A DNA stretch of 64,000 nucleotides. It comes from Patiriisocius marinus. Lineage in GTDB: Bacteria; Bacteroidota; Bacteroidia; Flavobacteriales; Flavobacteriaceae. Under the pieces are notes generated by a model. That model searched no databases. It had not been told where the DNA came from and was given only the letters and a program-made list of their open reading frames with translations. The stretch spans positions 682,001 to 746,000 of the forward strand of contig NZ_BKCG01000001.1 in the NCBI RefSeq assembly GCF_008974325.1, in the 5' to 3' direction. Below, piece after piece: positions 62,464 to 64,000 of the stretch; positions within the stretch are counted from its first letter, which is position 1, and each line of letters begins with the position of its first letter. The position numbers and the translations under genes were made by a program.

Positions 62464-62929
62464 AATTTGGGGGACATCAAATTTGGGGCTGATGTTAATA
62501 CAAATCTAATCTTTTTTCCTACACAAAAAACACTTTAGCGGAGATTGAGTGTCTTTTATCGATGTTTTCGGTATGATTTTAAGTAATTATGACTCTTTAA
62601 AATGTAGGAAAGGCTAGTGTTTATAAGGCGCTAGAGTTTTTCAAAAAAAATCGAAAAAAAATCGAAAAAAAACAAACTTTAACACTTTTAAACGGATATT
62701 TATGTCTTTTAAGCTGTTTTATGGTGTTAAAAATAGCTTTGAAAACGTCAATTCCTACACCAAGTGCAAAAATTATCGACGAAATGCACGTTTTGAATTC
62801 AAAAGTAGAAATGTAATAATCTTTGATTATTTAGCAATAAATCACATTTGATTTAAAGTCTAGACATAAATAACAAGAAATAATAAATCTATTATCTTTA
62901 AGACGCCTAAGTAAACACAATATATATAT
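62464..62929. other. Intergenic region between CAP and ABM genes
   Basis: 466 bp without a gene. Holds the leftward -7 box (62501-62508), an 11-bp tandem A-tract repeat (AAAAAAAATCG twice, then AAAAAAAAC, 62643-62672), and a TATCTTTA element near 62893 before the ABM gene. No small reading frame or structured RNA recognised. Confidence 0.6.
62501..62508 (-). promoter_or_regulatory. -7 promoter box for the CAP lipoprotein gene
   Basis: Minus strand TAGATTTG, exact TAnnTTTG, ~38 bp before the start codon at 62463. A TTTTTTG lies 15 bp upstream of it. Confidence 0.5.
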
Positions 62930-63235
62930 ATGGTATCAAAACACTACTTCGCCGTTATATTTACATCAACTCTTATTGATAATCCTATAGGATATCATGA
63001 GATGGCATTAAAAATGGAAGAGTTAGCAAGACAACAACATGGTTTTATAGACATATCAAGTGCAAGAAACGAAACAGGTATCACCGTTAGTTATTGGGAA
63101 ACCGAACAAGCAATACTAAACTGGAAAGCAAATATAGATCACCAATTAGCACAAAAGTTAGGTAAATCAACTTGGTATGCTAGTTATAAAGTAGAAATAG
63201 CAAGAGTAGAGCGCAGCTATGTATTTTCTAAATAA
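62930..63235 (+). CDS. Antibiotic biosynthesis monooxygenase (ABM) family protein
   Basis: 101 residues. Dimeric ferredoxin-like ABM pattern: YFAVIFTSTLIDNPIGYHEMA, GFIDISSARNETGITVSYWET, then WKANIDHQLAQKLGKSTWYASY. Closest in form to YqjZ-like proteins. Likely heme-related or quinone monooxygenase, or only structural. Its leader holds TATCTTTA at 62893-62900. Confidence 0.88.
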   Translation: MVSKHYFAVIFTSTLIDNPIGYHEMALKMEELARQQHGFIDISSARNETGITVSYWETEQAILNWKANIDHQLAQKLGKSTWYASYKVEIARVERSYVFSK

Positions 63236-63289
63236 CAATTATTGAAAATAAATCTGACAAGAGTATTTTATTCAACTAACTAATAATTT

Positions 63290-63757
63290 TTACCAATCTT
63301 TATAAGGGTTTCTACTTAATTGAGAATTGTAGTATTTGATTTCTCCTGTTACTTCAACACCTACCCAATCTGGTTTCAAAAAATTCTCTTGTTCATCTGT
63401 GAGTTCTACCTCAGCAATAGTTAAACCTTTATTGTTGTCATAAAATTCATCGACTTCAAAAATATGATCCGCCACTTTTACTTCGTAGCGTTTTTTAGCT
63501 ATCACGCCCTCTTCGCATAACTTTAAAAGTGCTTCGGCTTCAGGTAGTGCTATTTCTTTTTCCCATTCAAAACGAGTAGTTCCTGTGCTATTTCCTTTTC
63601 CTTTAATTGTTAAAAACCCTTTCTCACCTTTAATTCTAACACGTACTGTACGTTCTGGATGAGTATTTAAAAAACCCTGTACAATTCGTTTTTCAGAAAA
63701 AGCTAGCTCTTTATAGCTGTCATTTTTGACTAAAAATTTACGCTCTATTTCAATCAC
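63290..63757 (-). CDS. CYTH domain protein (inorganic triphosphatase type)
   Basis: 155 residues. Starts with GTG at 63757, forced because the conserved EIERKFLV motif (ExExK) begins at residue 3. Other CYTH residues: VRVRIKGEKGFLTIKGKG, RFEWEKEIAL, KKRYEVKVADHIFEVDEFY, and EVELTDEQE. CYTH enzymes hydrolyse triphosphates or thiamine triphosphate, or form cAMP. Start overlaps the upstream gene by 8 bp. Confidence 0.93.
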   Translation of the reverse strand: MIEIERKFLVKNDSYKELAFSEKRIVQGFLNTHPERTVRVRIKGEKGFLTIKGKGNSTGTTRFEWEKEIALPEAEALLKLCEEGVIAKKRYEVKVADHIFEVDEFYDNNKGLTIAEVELTDEQENFLKPDWVGVEVTGEIKYYNSQLSRNPYKDW

Positions 63758-64000
63758 AATCTACAATGTTTTTAATTTTATGAGACGGTATTATCATTTC
63801 AGAAAAGCCCTTTTTTGAAACTAAAATCATCGCTTTTGCAATTGTTTTAGGTTCAATCATTTTATATTCTTTCGGTACTAAAAATCCAAATATATTAAAT
63901 GCAACTTGAGCAATACGCTCTCCTAAACGTTTTTCATTTCTGTCACCTCCTATTAATGAAGGTTGAAAAAAATATGTGTTTTTTATTCCTACACTACGCA
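63750..64000 (-). CDS. NAD(P)-binding oxidoreductase, C-terminal part only
   Basis: Open frame on the minus strand from the window edge to TGA at 63750-63752. The product contains FFQPSLIGGDRNEKRLGERIAQ and ends MIIPSHKIKNIVDCD, similar to the ends of atypical SDR proteins such as TIP30/HTATIP2- or YwnB-like. Overlaps the CYTH start by 8 bp, so the two are coupled. The coenzyme motif would be past the window. Confidence 0.8.
   Translation of the reverse strand, partial: RSVGIKNTYFFQPSLIGGDRNEKRLGERIAQVAFNIFGFLVPKEYKMIEPKTIAKAMILVSKKGFSEMIIPSHKIKNIVDCD

Overview
The window is about 64 kb of an AT-rich chromosome from a Bacteroidota member, almost certainly a marine-type Flavobacteriaceae. The evidence is: proteins with type IX secretion (T9SS) C-terminal sorting domains, a PorZ-like T9SS protein, promoters with the Bacteroidota -7 box TAnnTTTG, near absence of Shine-Dalgarno sequences, a complete MoxR/Bat aerotolerance operon, and carboxypeptidase-like plus TonB receptor architecture. 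I see no tRNA, rRNA, CRISPR array, insertion sequence or prophage. This is ordinary core chromosome with a few accessory patches.

Layout. 1-4.5 kb: two T9SS-exported proteins (the first lacks its 5' end). 4.7-5.8 kb: a short SSB and a small helical protein. 6.0-14.0 kb: a locus that looks like one regulatory unit, with a VIT/vWA protein, a small secreted protein, a lipoprotein with a caspase-like His/Cys arrangement, a periplasmic-propeller sensor kinase and a LytTR response regulator. Two promoters in it carry a nearly identical 34-bp element (tandem 13-mers, 21-bp period, 29 bp before the -7 box), the geometry of a LytTR-binding site. 14.0-21.3 kb (leftward): a 50-codon basic peptide, a TonB receptor, recO and porZ linked by TAATG overlaps, and gdhA. 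21.6-31.2 kb: outer-membrane protein, cystathionine gamma-synthase/lyase, small enzymes, an EamA transporter, and two TetR genes each with a palindromic operator; one TetR operator is repeated in front of a hydrolase-thioesterase pair. 31.3-36.5 kb: yicC-gmk-nadD cluster, two envelope proteins, gpsA. 36.5-43.5 kb: TPR/AraC-type regulator, pheS, cvpA, a SulP transporter. 43.5-52.8 kb: moxR-DUF58-(DUF)-batA-batB-batC-batD-batE. 53-64 kb: a 32-codon membrane peptide, SDR, AlbA_2 protein, phosphoesterase, HhH membrane protein, OmpA protein, ALDH7-type dehydrogenase, a frameshifted secreted-protein gene, 3-hydroxyanthranilate dioxygenase, CAP lipoprotein, ABM protein, CYTH protein and a truncated NAD-binding protein.

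The most interesting points are the putative LytTR regulon at 5.9-14.0 kb, the TetR operator pair at 28.3 and 29.0 kb (including a probably leaderless tetR), the single-base homopolymer frameshift at 61,050-61,055, and two unlisted small-protein genes (14,026-14,178 and 53,037-53,135). All functional statements come from reading the sequence and from memory of protein families; no database search was run.
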